A DNA stretch of 64,000 bases, from assembly GCA_035559815.1 (NCBI GenBank), contig DATMAT010000076.1, positions 1-64,000 of the forward strand, in the 5' to 3' direction. Shown here piece by piece: positions 9,868 through 19,361 of this stretch; the stretch's first letter is position 1, and the number at the start of each line of letters is the position of its first letter. The DNA is from Thermodesulfobacteriota bacterium. Lineage in GTDB: Bacteria; Desulfobacterota_D; UBA1144; Nemesobacterales; CSP1-2. The position numbers and the translations under genes are program-made. Under the pieces are notes generated by a model. That model was not told where the DNA came from. It made no database searches and saw only the letters and a program-made list of their open reading frames with translations.

Positions 9868-10935
9868 ATGCAAAAAACCCCAAAAGAGCTCGGGTTCCAT
9901 ATGCCCGCCGAGTGGGAAACTCACGAAGCCACATGGATAGCCTGGCCGCACAACCGGACGGACTGGCCAGGAAAACTGGCCACAATTCACTGGGCTTATG
10001 GTGAAATCGTGAGGAAAATTGCACCTGGTGAGGTTGTTCGAATCCTGGTTAATTCAAAGGAGCATGAGTTATTAGCCAGACGCATCCTCGGCCGTGTCGG
10101 GGTCAACCTTTCAAGTGTTGAATTCTTTAGGTTCCAGACAAACCGAAGCTGGACTAGAGATTATGGCCCGATTTTCCTGCTCCGTTCAGCGGAGCGTCCA
10201 GAACTGGCTATTGCTCGTTTCCGGTTTAACGCTTGGGCTCGCTATGAAGACTGGAAGAATGATGACGCTATACCGGAGCTTATCGCCAAAAAGCTCGGGT
10301 ATCGTGTTTTCCCAGTAAGGTTCAAAAAACAGGATGTTGTACTGGAAGGAGGGAGCATAGACGTTAACGGCCGAGGAACGGTCATGACTACTGAAGAATG
10401 CCTTCTTGACCCGACTACTCAGACCCGAAATCCCGGCCTAAATCGGGAAGAGACGGAAAAGGTTCTTTGTGATTATCTAGGTGTAAACAATGTGTTATGG
10501 CTGGGAAAGGGGATTTCCGGGGATGACACCCACGGCCACATAGATGATATATGTCGCTTTGTCCAGCCAGACACGGTAGTACTCTGCCGGGAGGAAAACC
10601 CCAAAGATGCGAATTATAAACCGCTTGAGGAAAACCGCGAACGACTGGAAGGAATGCGTCTCCAAGGTGGCCACAAAATTAACGTAGTTTACCTGCCCAT
10701 GCCCGGACCGCTTTACCTCGACGGACAGAGACTTCCGGCAAGCTACGCCAACTTCTACATCTCAAACTCCGCCGTGCTTGTTCCAACCTTTAACGACCGG
10801 AAGGACCGCATTGCTCTCGGTATACTTGGAGAGCTTTTTTCCGACCGCCCGGTGTTGGGAATTCACGCAGTTGATTTGGTATGGGGATTAGGAACACTCC
10901 ACTGTTTAACCCGCGAACAACCTAAGCTACCGTGA
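9868..10935 (+). CDS. aguA: Agmatine deiminase
   Basis: 355 residues, the usual size for AguA of the guanidino-group-modifying superfamily. It hydrolyses agmatine to N-carbamoylputrescine plus ammonia, the substrate of the preceding gene. Motifs: MPAEWETHEATWIAWP at the N-terminus, TRDYGPIF, EGGSIDVNGRGT, GDDTHGHIDDICRF, and near the end GTLHCLTREQP with the nucleophilic cysteine at residue 346. The five-base gap to aguB implies one transcript. A convergent pseudopilin gene begins 35 bp after its stop with no recognisable terminator between them. Confidence 0.95.
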   Translation: MQKTPKELGFHMPAEWETHEATWIAWPHNRTDWPGKLATIHWAYGEIVRKIAPGEVVRILVNSKEHELLARRILGRVGVNLSSVEFFRFQTNRSWTRDYGPIFLLRSAERPELAIARFRFNAWARYEDWKNDDAIPELIAKKLGYRVFPVRFKKQDVVLEGGSIDVNGRGTVMTTEECLLDPTTQTRNPGLNREETEKVLCDYLGVNNVLWLGKGISGDDTHGHIDDICRFVQPDTVVLCREENPKDANYKPLEENRERLEGMRLQGGHKINVVYLPMPGPLYLDGQRLPASYANFYISNSAVLVPTFNDRKDRIALGILGELFSDRPVLGIHAVDLVWGLGTLHCLTREQPKLP

Positions 10936-10969
10936 TCCGATAGGAGTAAAAAAAGAACTTCGAATCTCG

Positions 10970-11503
10970 CTAGTTTATGGGTTGGCACACTGAATTCCCC
11001 TTATTCCAGTTTCCCTGAATAACCCTGATTCTTCCGAACGGACTTACAGTTATTCTGCCGCACCTATTAATTCTTGCACCATCCTCAGGTCTTATGGTTA
11101 CGGTTCCACTAGAGCCTCCCAGGGTACCGTTTGGGTTAAAGTTGTAGGTTTTGTTCAAAGGGGTTACAGTAATGCCCTGCCTGACTTTTATCGTCTGAGA
11201 GGTCAGTTCGACATAATTATTTGATTTCTTGTTGCTATCTCCTCTTTGAGTAACTATAGCTAGAGTTCTTCCTACAGGATCATAGGTTAAAATAGTTTGA
11301 TATTCCAACCCTTGTCGCATAGCCCTAAGCTTTGATATATAAAGCGTCGAAGAAATGGCCGTCGTCACCCTATCAACCGACCGTCGCTCCGCAAACTCTC
11401 CGGATATGCTTCCGGCTATGGCAATCACAACACCCATAACCGCTACTACAGCCAAGATTTCAACGAGGGTGAGCCCTTCTTCCCTGTTCCTGATTAAATT
11501 CAC
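10970..11503 (-). CDS. GspH/FimT-type minor pseudopilin, copy 2
   Basis: 177 residues starting with a type III prepilin signal, NREEG followed by LTLVEILAVVAVMGVV. Cleavage is expected after Gly10 and a conserved Glu is at mature position 5. The C-terminal half matches the GspH/FimT/FimU family: INRCGRITVSPFGRIRVI and a final GNSVCQPI. The two cysteines are in the same positions as in the related protein at 12216-12848, so the pair looks like a duplication. The start is GTG at 11503 with no clear ribosome site. It lies at the 3' end of the pilus operon, separated from it by a 400-bp non-coding stretch, so it may be transcribed separately. Confidence 0.85.
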   Translation of the reverse strand: MNLIRNREEGLTLVEILAVVAVMGVVIAIAGSISGEFAERRSVDRVTTAISSTLYISKLRAMRQGLEYQTILTYDPVGRTLAIVTQRGDSNKKSNNYVELTSQTIKVRQGITVTPLNKTYNFNPNGTLGGSSGTVTIRPEDGARINRCGRITVSPFGRIRVIQGNWNKGNSVCQPIN

Positions 11504-11911
11504 TTAAACACGTTGCCTTAAAACCGTTGTTTAAGCATTGAAGTTCTTTTTACTTTTTAAACCCAATGCTCTGACCATGATTATTAAGACAACTTAGTGA
11601 AACTAAATATCGCATTTTACGACTATTTTGGGCTTAGAGACCCCTTGCTACTTTGCTTCTACATTCCAGAGCAAACTTAGGAAGCATTATTTTTAGAGCT
11701 AAAGCATTGGTTAAAGTAGGAAAGGATTCATCCTTAATAGGCAATAATTAATTGGTAAGCAACCAGTAAAAATTTAGGAGAGAATGCCAAAATTCATTCA
11801 AGTCTTGAAGACTAAATAGAGTCGAGGTAAATAGTCCCCAAGCTTAGAAAGCGGGTTTAAGCATTACTTTAGCATGAGGGTTAATAAGATTTAGATTATC
11901 GACCCGGCTGA
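11504..11911. other. AT-rich intergenic stretch inside the pilus locus
   Basis: About 400 bases between the second pseudopilin and the small secreted protein. No credible open frame, terminator or RNA structure was recognised. TTAAGCATT occurs twice (11531-11539 and 11857-11865), which could be chance in AT-rich DNA. Confidence 0.5.
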
Positions 11912-12169
11912 TTATTTGCCGGTTTGGGACCCGGAGTCCGGTTCGGATTCGGAACCGTCTTTAGGTTCCTCCTCAGTGTTCCCAGTCTCATCACCTTCTC
12001 CACCTTCCCCACCGTCAACGGGCAAAGCCAACCCACAATAGAGTTCCGGTTTATCCTTTACCGTTATTAAACTAGGCTCACTCTCGGCATTCAAACTAGC
12101 TGAGGCTAAATTACTAAACGAAAAAACAAAAACCAGAACCAGGATTGAACAAGCAATACTTTTAATCAT
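11912..12169 (-). CDS. Small secreted acidic protein, function unknown
   Basis: 85 residues. A clear signal peptide (IKSIACSILVLVFVFSFSNLASA) precedes a short mature chain with one cysteine (ELYCGLALP). The last 35 residues are almost entirely Gly, Glu, Asp, Ser and Thr. AGGAGG lies nine bases upstream of the ATG, so it is very probably translated. It sits 46 bp downstream of the first fimU-like gene and is likely the last gene of the pilV-W-X-Y1-H transcript. No known family is recognised. The acidic, disordered tail could bind calcium or coat the cell, but that is a guess. Confidence 0.7.
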   Translation of the reverse strand: MIKSIACSILVLVFVFSFSNLASASLNAESEPSLITVKDKPELYCGLALPVDGGEGGEGDETGNTEEEPKDGSESEPDSGSQTGK

Positions 12170-12215
12170 TTCTTCCTCCTTGAATTAGCACAAACAAACT
12201 AAAAACTTGAACATT

Positions 12216-12848
12216 CTATTTTGTGATAGGCTTACATTCTGAGGCGCCTTGATCCCAGTTACCTTCCACTATTCCTATCCTGCCCAGCGGAGTGACCGTG
12301 ACTCTGCCACATCTTCTTACCTTAGCGCCGGCGGCTGGCTCCACTCCAATATCTATTTGCTGAGCCAAAATTGCCCCTGTCTGGTCAACAAGTGTGCCGT
12401 TAGGATTGAAGTTGAAGCGACGTGGAGCAGTTTCTGGAATGTTCGTCAAATCTAAGGCCATTCCCTGTTGAACCCTCCTGGTCTGGGTAGATACGACGCA
12501 CCAGTTGGTTGATCCCCGATTGCTGTCCCCCCGCTCAATAGTAATGGTTATGGTATCATCACCGGGGGCATAGTCATCATAAGCATCACAAACCGGGCAA
12601 TCGGGGTCGGCATTATCCAATTGTGTGCAGCTTGCCAAGACTGCTCTATATTCCACGCCTTGTCTCACAGCGTTAAGCTTGGCCAGTTGAAGTGTAGAGG
12701 AAAGGTTTCTGGTCATATTATCTACCGAACGCCGGGCGGCAAACCGGCCTGACATCGAACCAGCTATCACAATTATGGCCATCATAACCCCAGCTACCAT
12801 CAGAATTTCAACTATGTTGAAGCCTTCTTCTCTTTTCATGAATCCCAT
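12216..12848 (-). CDS. fimU: GspH/FimU-type minor pilin, copy 1
   Basis: 210 residues with a prepilin leader MGFMKREEG cut before FNIVEILMVAGVMMAI, giving a mature N-terminal Phe and Glu5. The GspH/FimT domain ends in RRCGRVTVTPLGRIGIVEGN and a C-terminal Cys-x-Pro-Ile, probably forming a disulfide loop. In Pseudomonas the equivalent FimU primes assembly of type IV pili together with PilV, W, X and PilY1. Here it occupies the 3' side of the same operon, 14 bp after pilY1, with a G-rich ribosome site before ATG 12848. The protein has an extra cysteine-containing insert (SCTQLDNADPDCPVCDAYDD) absent from copy 2. The symbol is by context. Confidence 0.8.
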   Translation of the reverse strand: MGFMKREEGFNIVEILMVAGVMMAIIVIAGSMSGRFAARRSVDNMTRNLSSTLQLAKLNAVRQGVEYRAVLASCTQLDNADPDCPVCDAYDDYAPGDDTITITIERGDSNRGSTNWCVVSTQTRRVQQGMALDLTNIPETAPRRFNFNPNGTLVDQTGAILAQQIDIGVEPAAGAKVRRCGRVTVTPLGRIGIVEGNWDQGASECKPITK

Positions 12849-12862
12849 CCGGTTTTCCCCCT

Positions 12863-15800
12863 TTACAGAATCTCTTCCCAGAAAAGGGTTTGCGTCCTGG
12901 CCGGGAATGGCGGGAGTTCCATGACCAAGAATTGTGCTCCACCTACCGTTGAACTTCCGCTAAAGGCAACAGTCAACACCACGGAACCGCGTGCCCCGAA
13001 GGTAAGCTGTGCCGGCGTAGGCATACCCTGTGCCACTGTCAATCCTGCAGCCGCTTGTTGCTGGCTGGAACTTCCCTGAATAATGTTTTCAGCGCCGGGT
13101 ATTCGAGCCATTGCCGGTTCTCCAGATAAGTAATCCAAGGCAAAAATCCTCCCTACCCCTGTGCTTTCAGAGCACGGGTCTTCTGACTGTTGCCCGCTAG
13201 CCGGGGCAAAGGTCGTAAAAACCAGTACCCTATTTATCACTGCCGGTGACCCGAATCCTTTCTCGCCATTCGGAGTAGTTACATTATCGGGGAAACGAAC
13301 TATAAACTCACCCTGGTTATTTATCGTGGTCCCGCCGGAAGTGGTAAACTGATCGCTCACTCCGGATTGAGGAACAAGGTTTATAAATTGCCCGGAAGTA
13401 AAATTACCTTCTGTTTTCATTGCCGCCGTTACCGCAGTTCCTCCGGTAAGAAAAGCTGGGATAAAAGTATCGATAAAATTATACAGTTTTCCGAACTCGT
13501 TAACATTACTTGGGTCTCTCCTGTTTCCAGTTAGGAATATTACGTGCCTCCGGCCTAGATCGTCTAATACAGTGGTCGGGGCGAAGAAAATCGGCTGTAC
13601 GTTGTTAGTAGGTACGTTATTAGCCTTATTACACTCAGACGAAGTGTTTGCGCAAAAGGCGATATCCCCGGTCCAGTCAGGGGCGATAATAGTTGCCGAC
13701 CCTCCGATACCGGTTTCGGTGACATCGTTGCCATTATCCACAATCGGCATGGAAACATCGAACCTCCATAACCTGCCACAGGTATCCCCTGTATAAACCA
13801 GGTCTATATATCCATCCGCATTCAGGTCGAACGCACCCACCTTGGAGGGCATGTCGCATCTCATCCTGGAATCGGTAAGAGTAGCATTTGGAGCGGAGGT
13901 CGAGTTTCTAGCATATTTAAAGATTATTTTTCCAGTGGCTATATCAATTACATAGAATGCATTACCCAGGTCGTTGCTTACCCCGTCTGTAGGATTAATG
14001 TCCGTAGGATGCAAGCCCCCTCCGACAAACATCACCCATCTGTCCACCAAAATTTGATTCCCGTCTTTCACCGTTTGCATCCTCACCCGGCCAATGGTGG
14101 GGTCAGACCAGACGTTCCCAAAATTCTTGTCAAAAAGCGTCCATAGATGGGTCGGATAATCGGCGCCGTTATTAAGGTGTTTCCTGCTTACGTTACACTC
14201 GTCCTCTCCATTGGTACTAGAATCGCATTTTGCGTTGGTGACATCTAAAGCCACATAAGCCCCGCCGCCGTTTCTATAACCGGAAAGCAGAATTGAGTTC
14301 CACTCCCTCCCGCAAAGGTCTATATCACCGTCCGGGGTGTCAACCGGCCCACTACAAAGATCAGGGTCAGCCTGAATTCCGTTGTCTTTACCGTCAATAA
14401 ACACATCCGCAACCAGTGGGGAGCCATCAAAGAACGACCTCTCCACTTGAATCTCGTTGGTGACAAATGTTTTAAAATCCCCGAATCTGTAGTCCGGAGT
14501 GAATCCGGAAGGGGCCTCGGGATCTTGTGAGGAAAGGGAGTCGAAGAGAAATGATGGCGGAGCAAACCCGAAAAGCTCTCTCCCATCCCCCTGATTGAAG
14601 AATGGGACGGTGACCTCCTGGTCAGTAAAGGGATTCGTCTCCGGGTCGCTCGGAGTAGCCAGCACCAATTTACCGCCGGCATTAAACGCATGCAAGAACC
14701 CGTCGTTGGCGCCAACGTACACTACTGCCGTTCTGTCCCTGAAATTTATAGCGAAGTTCTGAAAACCTATATCGAAAAATAGCGGTGAAGGCGAACCAAC
14801 GACAAGAGGCGATGAATGAAATATATCTCCGAGACGAAGCGAACAAGTGGCAAAGCTACCTGTCGATTGGTTACCCGGATCTGGGCAATTTGTACCCATA
14901 GAACCAAGTGGATCTCCTCGGGGCAGAATCTCAGTGTTTCCACTCATAAAGTCTACGATTTTATCCTTTATACACTCTTTAACACAAGTTCTGCAAGCCG
15001 CGTTGGTAATTACGGTACAATCTGATGTGCAGTTGTCTATGCCATCAGGTGGGTCTTGTGTACAGAAATCTGGTATAGGGGCGACAACGTCCGCATCGCT
15101 TATGCCGAAGAAATCGGGCGTAAGCGAATCGTCAAAAGCGGTCTGGCCGGCGGTGAACCTTATTGCTGCGCCCGTAGAATCCTGAGCTTGTGTAGCCGGA
15201 TTGACTGTCAGCAAATTACGAGGGTCACTGGCCAGGTCTCTTTCTGCCAACTTTTTACCAGCTTCCCAGTGAAAATTCTTTGCATTTTCATTTAAAGTGC
15301 CGTCTTCCGAGTCAAATATATCCTGCTGGTTGACATCCACCACTATTTTGGCGCCGGGATTATCCGGGTCATCTATGAAACCATAAAGCCCTAGTCTTCC
15401 CTGCCAAAGACGCTCTGCGGTGAGAGGAGTGAGAATGGAAAGGAATATTCGGTCTCTTAGGGCAACGCTTGTTGACGATTGCGGGGCGGCAGGTGAAACG
15501 CCGGCGGTGGTGAAGGTCTTTATTTGATTGAGTATGGTTTCTAGGGCAGCGGACAGCTCCTCAGCGTTATTTGCAAAAAAAGCAAATCCATCTAGTGTTG
15601 CTCCAGCGGATGTAAACGGCTCTCCACTATCAAAGAAGGCATTATCAAAAATATTTGTTGCCTGAAAACTACAAACACCGGTTTCATTTGGGCTCAAACA
15701 ATTTTGCAGACGAGCAGAAGCCGGATTTGTATCTAAGTTTTTAGTTGACCCCAGGTCTTTGAAAACTTGAAATACACTGTCGCTAGGAAGCACCGTGTCT

Positions 15801-17413
15801 AAATCTACTGTTCCAACTTCGTCCCCAGTAGGGTCAATGTGTTTTATTATTCCGGTAGTATGCGTTCCTCCGGCGAGAGCCATAGCGTTCAGTGTCCTTC
15901 TCGCTTCGGGTTCATTAACCCCAAGCCCAATCACAAACGTGAGAACTTCCTTCTTGAACTGCTGACCTCGATTCTGTACCGGATTTCTTGCGTAGTAGGT
16001 TCTAAGATTGCTCACTGCCTGAATCGAGCTTCTTCTGTTTGCATTAGTAGTTGTACCACCGTTGCAGGAACTGCTCGTTACGCTACATTGCCCTGAACAT
16101 GTATCCTCACCGTCGGTGATCACAATCACAAACTCTGGTCTGCAGGCAATAGAGGGGTCTGTTTGCAGCTCTACCCTATATGCACCAAGGGCGTCATTGG
16201 GAATAGTGCTGTTACTACGGTCATTATCATCCAAACCAAGAACATAGGCTAAAGGAGTACCACCATTAGCGGTCTGTGCCCTATAAAACTTCCATACATT
16301 CTCGAGGTCGGCCTTGCTGGCGCCGGCAAATCCACCTTGGGGTAATTGAAATGTATTACCTGCCGTACAACCAGCCCACCCAGGTCCTGAATAGGCCATG
16401 GGACGGAACCTTATACCTAGTACATCCGCATCCTGGTCTGTTAATTCGTCAATCAGAGGAACATCCGACCCATTGGCTATCGGTAGCCTGAAACCCGACC
16501 CGGTTCCCCTTACTTTTACGCTAACGTCCCTGAAAGGAGTTTCCATATAATCCTGGCAACTGATATCATTGGTTGAGGAACCGCTGAATAAACCGCCCTC
16601 ATCATCACACATTTTGCTGGCAAGAGAATTATCTGAGTCTAGGAAGCTAAAAAAGACATCAAGCGCTATATCCAGGCGTGAGCTACCAAACCGTGGAGTA
16701 CCCCGGCAATCTGCTGTTTCACCAGTACATGCTGCTTGTTTATTTGCAGTAATGTTTTGCAGGTTCTGCATGCAGCTTTTGAACCTGCTGTAATCATTGC
16801 TGGTGTCGCAAGCCGGGTTATTATCACTTCCCACTCTACAATTTGATGCAGCCATGCACTGAGTGAGACCTCCGGCTGCTTCTAGAGCAGCGGAGGCGTT
16901 GATGCGCTCAGTATTGGTATTGCAATCGGATGCACTCGGACCTCCACAAATGTTAGAAAAAATCGTTGACATAACCAGGCTAGGCGCATTAGTTTGAACG
17001 CAAGCCACAAGACCGTCAAACTCATTTTGGTCATCGCATCTGCCATCCTGTCCGCAATTCTCCGTGCCGCAGACTGTGGTTCCGGCCATATTTTCAGCAC
17101 AGTGCGAGGCAAGTGTCCTTTCAGTGGCGGTACCGGTTCCGGTATCTTCGCACCTGAAAAACGCATCGGAGTTATCCCAGTTCCCTACCTGTGTTCCGCC
17201 ATGATTCCTCCCCATCGAACCGGAGAGGTCTAAAATGGTGAGAACATTTGGCTGGCCTCCCACAAATTGAGAGCTTATGATCTTGAGGTCTTCAACCTCG
17301 TTTTGTATAATGGGGTCTCCATGAGCACCGGTCACAAATGTCAAGACTAGCAGAGTTAGAACAACCTTAAACCTGTAAGTTCCACTTCGAAATATATTCA
17401 ACTTAGTAAACAT
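12863..17413 (-). CDS. pilY1: PilY1-type pilus tip adhesin/assembly factor
   Basis: 1516 residues from ATG 17413, chosen because CCTCC on the plus strand (17422-17426) gives a GGAGG eight bases before it. A signal peptide (FKVVLTLLVLTFVTGAHG) leads to a von Willebrand A domain with MIDAS motif DLSGSMGRN near residue 60 and many cysteines. The C-terminal half is the PilY1/PilC beta-propeller. FDLNADGYIDLVYTGD at about residue 1195 matches the EF-hand-like calcium site of PilY1. In Pseudomonas this protein caps type IV pili and links surface sensing, adhesion and twitching. It overlaps the pilX end by 11 bases, so translation is coupled. It is longer than Pseudomonas PilY1 (about 1160 residues), mostly because of a larger N-terminal region. 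Confidence 0.92.
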   Translation of the reverse strand: MFTKLNIFRSGTYRFKVVLTLLVLTFVTGAHGDPIIQNEVEDLKIISSQFVGGQPNVLTILDLSGSMGRNHGGTQVGNWDNSDAFFRCEDTGTGTATERTLASHCAENMAGTTVCGTENCGQDGRCDDQNEFDGLVACVQTNAPSLVMSTIFSNICGGPSASDCNTNTERINASAALEAAGGLTQCMAASNCRVGSDNNPACDTSNDYSRFKSCMQNLQNITANKQAACTGETADCRGTPRFGSSRLDIALDVFFSFLDSDNSLASKMCDDEGGLFSGSSTNDISCQDYMETPFRDVSVKVRGTGSGFRLPIANGSDVPLIDELTDQDADVLGIRFRPMAYSGPGWAGCTAGNTFQLPQGGFAGASKADLENVWKFYRAQTANGGTPLAYVLGLDDNDRSNSTIPNDALGAYRVELQTDPSIACRPEFVIVITDGEDTCSGQCSVTSSSCNGGTTTNANRRSSIQAVSNLRTYYARNPVQNRGQQFKKEVLTFVIGLGVNEPEARRTLNAMALAGGTHTTGIIKHIDPTGDEVGTVDLDTVLPSDSVFQVFKDLGSTKNLDTNPASARLQNCLSPNETGVCSFQATNIFDNAFFDSGEPFTSAGATLDGFAFFANNAEELSAALETILNQIKTFTTAGVSPAAPQSSTSVALRDRIFLSILTPLTAERLWQGRLGLYGFIDDPDNPGAKIVVDVNQQDIFDSEDGTLNENAKNFHWEAGKKLAERDLASDPRNLLTVNPATQAQDSTGAAIRFTAGQTAFDDSLTPDFFGISDADVVAPIPDFCTQDPPDGIDNCTSDCTVITNAACRTCVKECIKDKIVDFMSGNTEILPRGDPLGSMGTNCPDPGNQSTGSFATCSLRLGDIFHSSPLVVGSPSPLFFDIGFQNFAINFRDRTAVVYVGANDGFLHAFNAGGKLVLATPSDPETNPFTDQEVTVPFFNQGDGRELFGFAPPSFLFDSLSSQDPEAPSGFTPDYRFGDFKTFVTNEIQVERSFFDGSPLVADVFIDGKDNGIQADPDLCSGPVDTPDGDIDLCGREWNSILLSGYRNGGGAYVALDVTNAKCDSSTNGEDECNVSRKHLNNGADYPTHLWTLFDKNFGNVWSDPTIGRVRMQTVKDGNQILVDRWVMFVGGGLHPTDINPTDGVSNDLGNAFYVIDIATGKIIFKYARNSTSAPNATLTDSRMRCDMPSKVGAFDLNADGYIDLVYTGDTCGRLWRFDVSMPIVDNGNDVTETGIGGSATIIAPDWTGDIAFCANTSSECNKANNVPTNNVQPIFFAPTTVLDDLGRRHVIFLTGNRRDPSNVNEFGKLYNFIDTFIPAFLTGGTAVTAAMKTEGNFTSGQFINLVPQSGVSDQFTTSGGTTINNQGEFIVRFPDNVTTPNGEKGFGSPAVINRVLVFTTFAPASGQQSEDPCSESTGVGRIFALDYLSGEPAMARIPGAENIIQGSSSQQQAAAGLTVAQGMPTPAQLTFGARGSVVLTVAFSGSSTVGGAQFLVMELPPFPARTQTLFWEEIL

Positions 17414-17978
17414 TGCTTGCACCTCCAGGTATAAACGTCTCAAACCCCACCGCTATCTCCGACCCTGTATTTATATCTGTTTTTAGATCAGTTATATCTT
17501 CATCATCGGAGTCCTTCCCAGTCACCAAAAAGGTTGTAGGAACAAGAGCCGCGCCGCCCAGCCCCCCCGAGGGAAGACTCACGTGCTTAATCGGCCTTCC
17601 AAGCGTTTTAGTAGGAGGTGGAATTTCTATGAACGGGGGAGGATCATCAGGATTAACCCTATTAAAGTATCTTGAGCCTGTCCTGCATCGCGCCCCGTTT
17701 GGAAAGTCATCAACCTCTACCACAAGCTCATTAGTAGGAACAGCGCTTTGAAGAAGAAAATAAAGCGTCTCGATCCCCACTATTTCAAACCTCATCCTTC
17801 CCTCCTCGACACACCTTTCAGCGGCTAGGAAAGCCTCTTGCCCTCTCTTGTAACTAGACATGGTCTGAAAATCTATGTTTGATGTAAATGAAACAGTTAT
17901 TGCCAAAGTAGTCAGCACCAGGAGCATTATCAAGGATAAGAGTAATGCTATACCGTCTTCCTTTTTTAGCTTTTTCAT
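17403..17978 (-). CDS. pilX: PilX-type minor pilin
   Basis: 191 residues. The leader MKKLKKEDG precedes IALLLSLIMLLVLTTLAITVSF. As in other PilX N-terminal domains, the usual Glu5 of major pilins is absent, and SSYKRGQEAFLAAERCVEEG follows. PilX enters the tip complex of type IV pili with PilV, PilW and PilY1. AGGAGG lies ten bases before the ATG. It is immediately upstream of pilY1 and overlaps it. A 160-bp gap holding a MITE-like repeat separates it from pilW, so the mobile repeat appears to sit inside the operon. Confidence 0.85.
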   Translation of the reverse strand: MKKLKKEDGIALLLSLIMLLVLTTLAITVSFTSNIDFQTMSSYKRGQEAFLAAERCVEEGRMRFEIVGIETLYFLLQSAVPTNELVVEVDDFPNGARCRTGSRYFNRVNPDDPPPFIEIPPPTKTLGRPIKHVSLPSGGLGGAALVPTTFLVTGKDSDDEDITDLKTDINTGSEIAVGFETFIPGGASNVY

Positions 17979-18020
17979 CTTTTAATTCCTCCTAGTATGT
18001 CTAAAATCATGCGAATTCAA

Positions 18021-18134
18021 TTTAGCCAGGAATGAGCTCGAATTTACGATAATAAAATTCCTTAATAATTCTGTATTCATTCTTTTTTGTGATTTTCTTC
18101 TCATTCGTGTTATTCGTGTCAATTCGCGGCTAAT
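18021..18134. repeat. MITE-like inverted repeat, GCCACGAA family, copy 1
   Basis: The left arm TTTAGCCAGGAATGAGCTCG and the right arm ending TCGTGTCAATTCGCGGCTAA are imperfect inverted repeats of a TTAGCCACGAATnnacaCGAAT motif. They enclose AT-rich DNA. The element fills the pilW-pilX gap and ends three bases from the pilW stop. Related arms occur at 40779-40931 and 42531-42702. No transposase is encoded. Confidence 0.65.
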
Positions 18135-18137
18135 AAA

Positions 18138-19343
18138 TCAACCAAATTCCTCCCTTGCCATATTTCTTACATAAACAGTGGTGGAAAATGTCCTGTACAT
18201 AAATCCAACCCCTGTTGAGTTTTCTCCGAAAGAAGCGTGGTCGGTAGTCCTTTCAAGGACATCCCCAACCTGGGGTATTGTCTGAACCGGTAGCGTTCCC
18301 CCCCTTATTAATTGAGGTATTACTTTAGACCTGGTAATTAGATATATCTCGACGCTTCTTATATCTTTCTCTCTACCAACCAGACTCGGGTCAGACTCAA
18401 AATCGGGATACATCCTGTTAGCCGCATCGAGAGGAACTCCCACTTTGGTAATCCCGCCGTCCGGGTCTTGAAGATTGAAAACATATTGGATATCCACTAT
18501 TCCCGGAGCATCAACACCTCCGGCTATAGGTTGAAATGGACCCCCATTCAGAGACATTTCCAGTTCTCTATTGGCCGGGTCAACCCTCAAAGCCTTTGAT
18601 TGGACTATGGTCATTTCAGAGACCTGAGTAGATATTCCTGGTATGAAAGCGTTATTTATGAAATCATCAAGGCTGGTATAAGGGGTATTTCGAAAATTCT
18701 GTGCTATTATGGAATTTGGGCTATCCGCTATTGTTGCCTGCTTCGTAGCTCCGTTGACTGTGGCCCTCAATATAGCGGCACATTCAGTACAAAGCTCGGG
18801 GTTAGTTCCACATACACCTGGATTGGTTGGATTGCAGAGATTGATTCGTGACCTGAATCCAAGGTTCACATTGACATTCTCTTGTGTCTCCCCGATTAGA
18901 ATATTCCCGTTGAACCATTCCAAAGGAAGCTGCAAAACTAAGGGCGGAGTTGGAGATACGGTTTGAACATTAGCCGCAATTGATGGCAGATTTTCGCCAT
19001 CCTGTCCTTTTGTAATATCCCACGTGTATATGGTGAGACAATCCGGCGGAGAATCTTCAGTCCCTCCGTCCGCAGTATTATCCGCACACGGATTGGCCAC
19101 CGTGCTTCCACCATTTACGAATGACAATGAAAAGGTTTTTCCTTGTCTTGAGACTGCATTTCTAATCTCAGTCGATAAATAGTCTAAAGTAGCTCTTGCC
19201 GTCTGGTCTAAATCCACCGCTTCCTGAGTCACATTATTCTGTTTCTGCTGCTGCGTAAGTGCCAAAGTTAACCCGCCTATGACCAAAGCAAAAATAGCTA
19301 CCGATATCATAAGCTCAATCATAGTAAAGCCTTTATCGTTCAT
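18138..19343 (-). CDS. pilW: PilW-type minor pilin
   Basis: 401 residues starting MNDKG then FTMIELMISVAIFALVIGGL, a short type III prepilin leader with Glu5. The rest is a large PilW-like domain with cysteine clusters (INLCNPTNPGVCGTNPELC) and a C-terminal IRSVEIYLITRSK segment common to PilW proteins. PilW is part of the minor-pilin initiation complex. GGAGGG is placed correctly before the ATG. It is 18 bp downstream of pilV on the same transcript. At 401 residues it is longer than Pseudomonas PilW (about 270), as seen in many environmental deltaproteobacterial homologues. Confidence 0.87.
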   Translation of the reverse strand: MNDKGFTMIELMISVAIFALVIGGLTLALTQQQKQNNVTQEAVDLDQTARATLDYLSTEIRNAVSRQGKTFSLSFVNGGSTVANPCADNTADGGTEDSPPDCLTIYTWDITKGQDGENLPSIAANVQTVSPTPPLVLQLPLEWFNGNILIGETQENVNVNLGFRSRINLCNPTNPGVCGTNPELCTECAAILRATVNGATKQATIADSPNSIIAQNFRNTPYTSLDDFINNAFIPGISTQVSEMTIVQSKALRVDPANRELEMSLNGGPFQPIAGGVDAPGIVDIQYVFNLQDPDGGITKVGVPLDAANRMYPDFESDPSLVGREKDIRSVEIYLITRSKVIPQLIRGGTLPVQTIPQVGDVLERTTDHASFGENSTGVGFMYRTFSTTVYVRNMAREEFG

Positions 19344-19361
19344 AGAAACCCTCCCTGGTGT

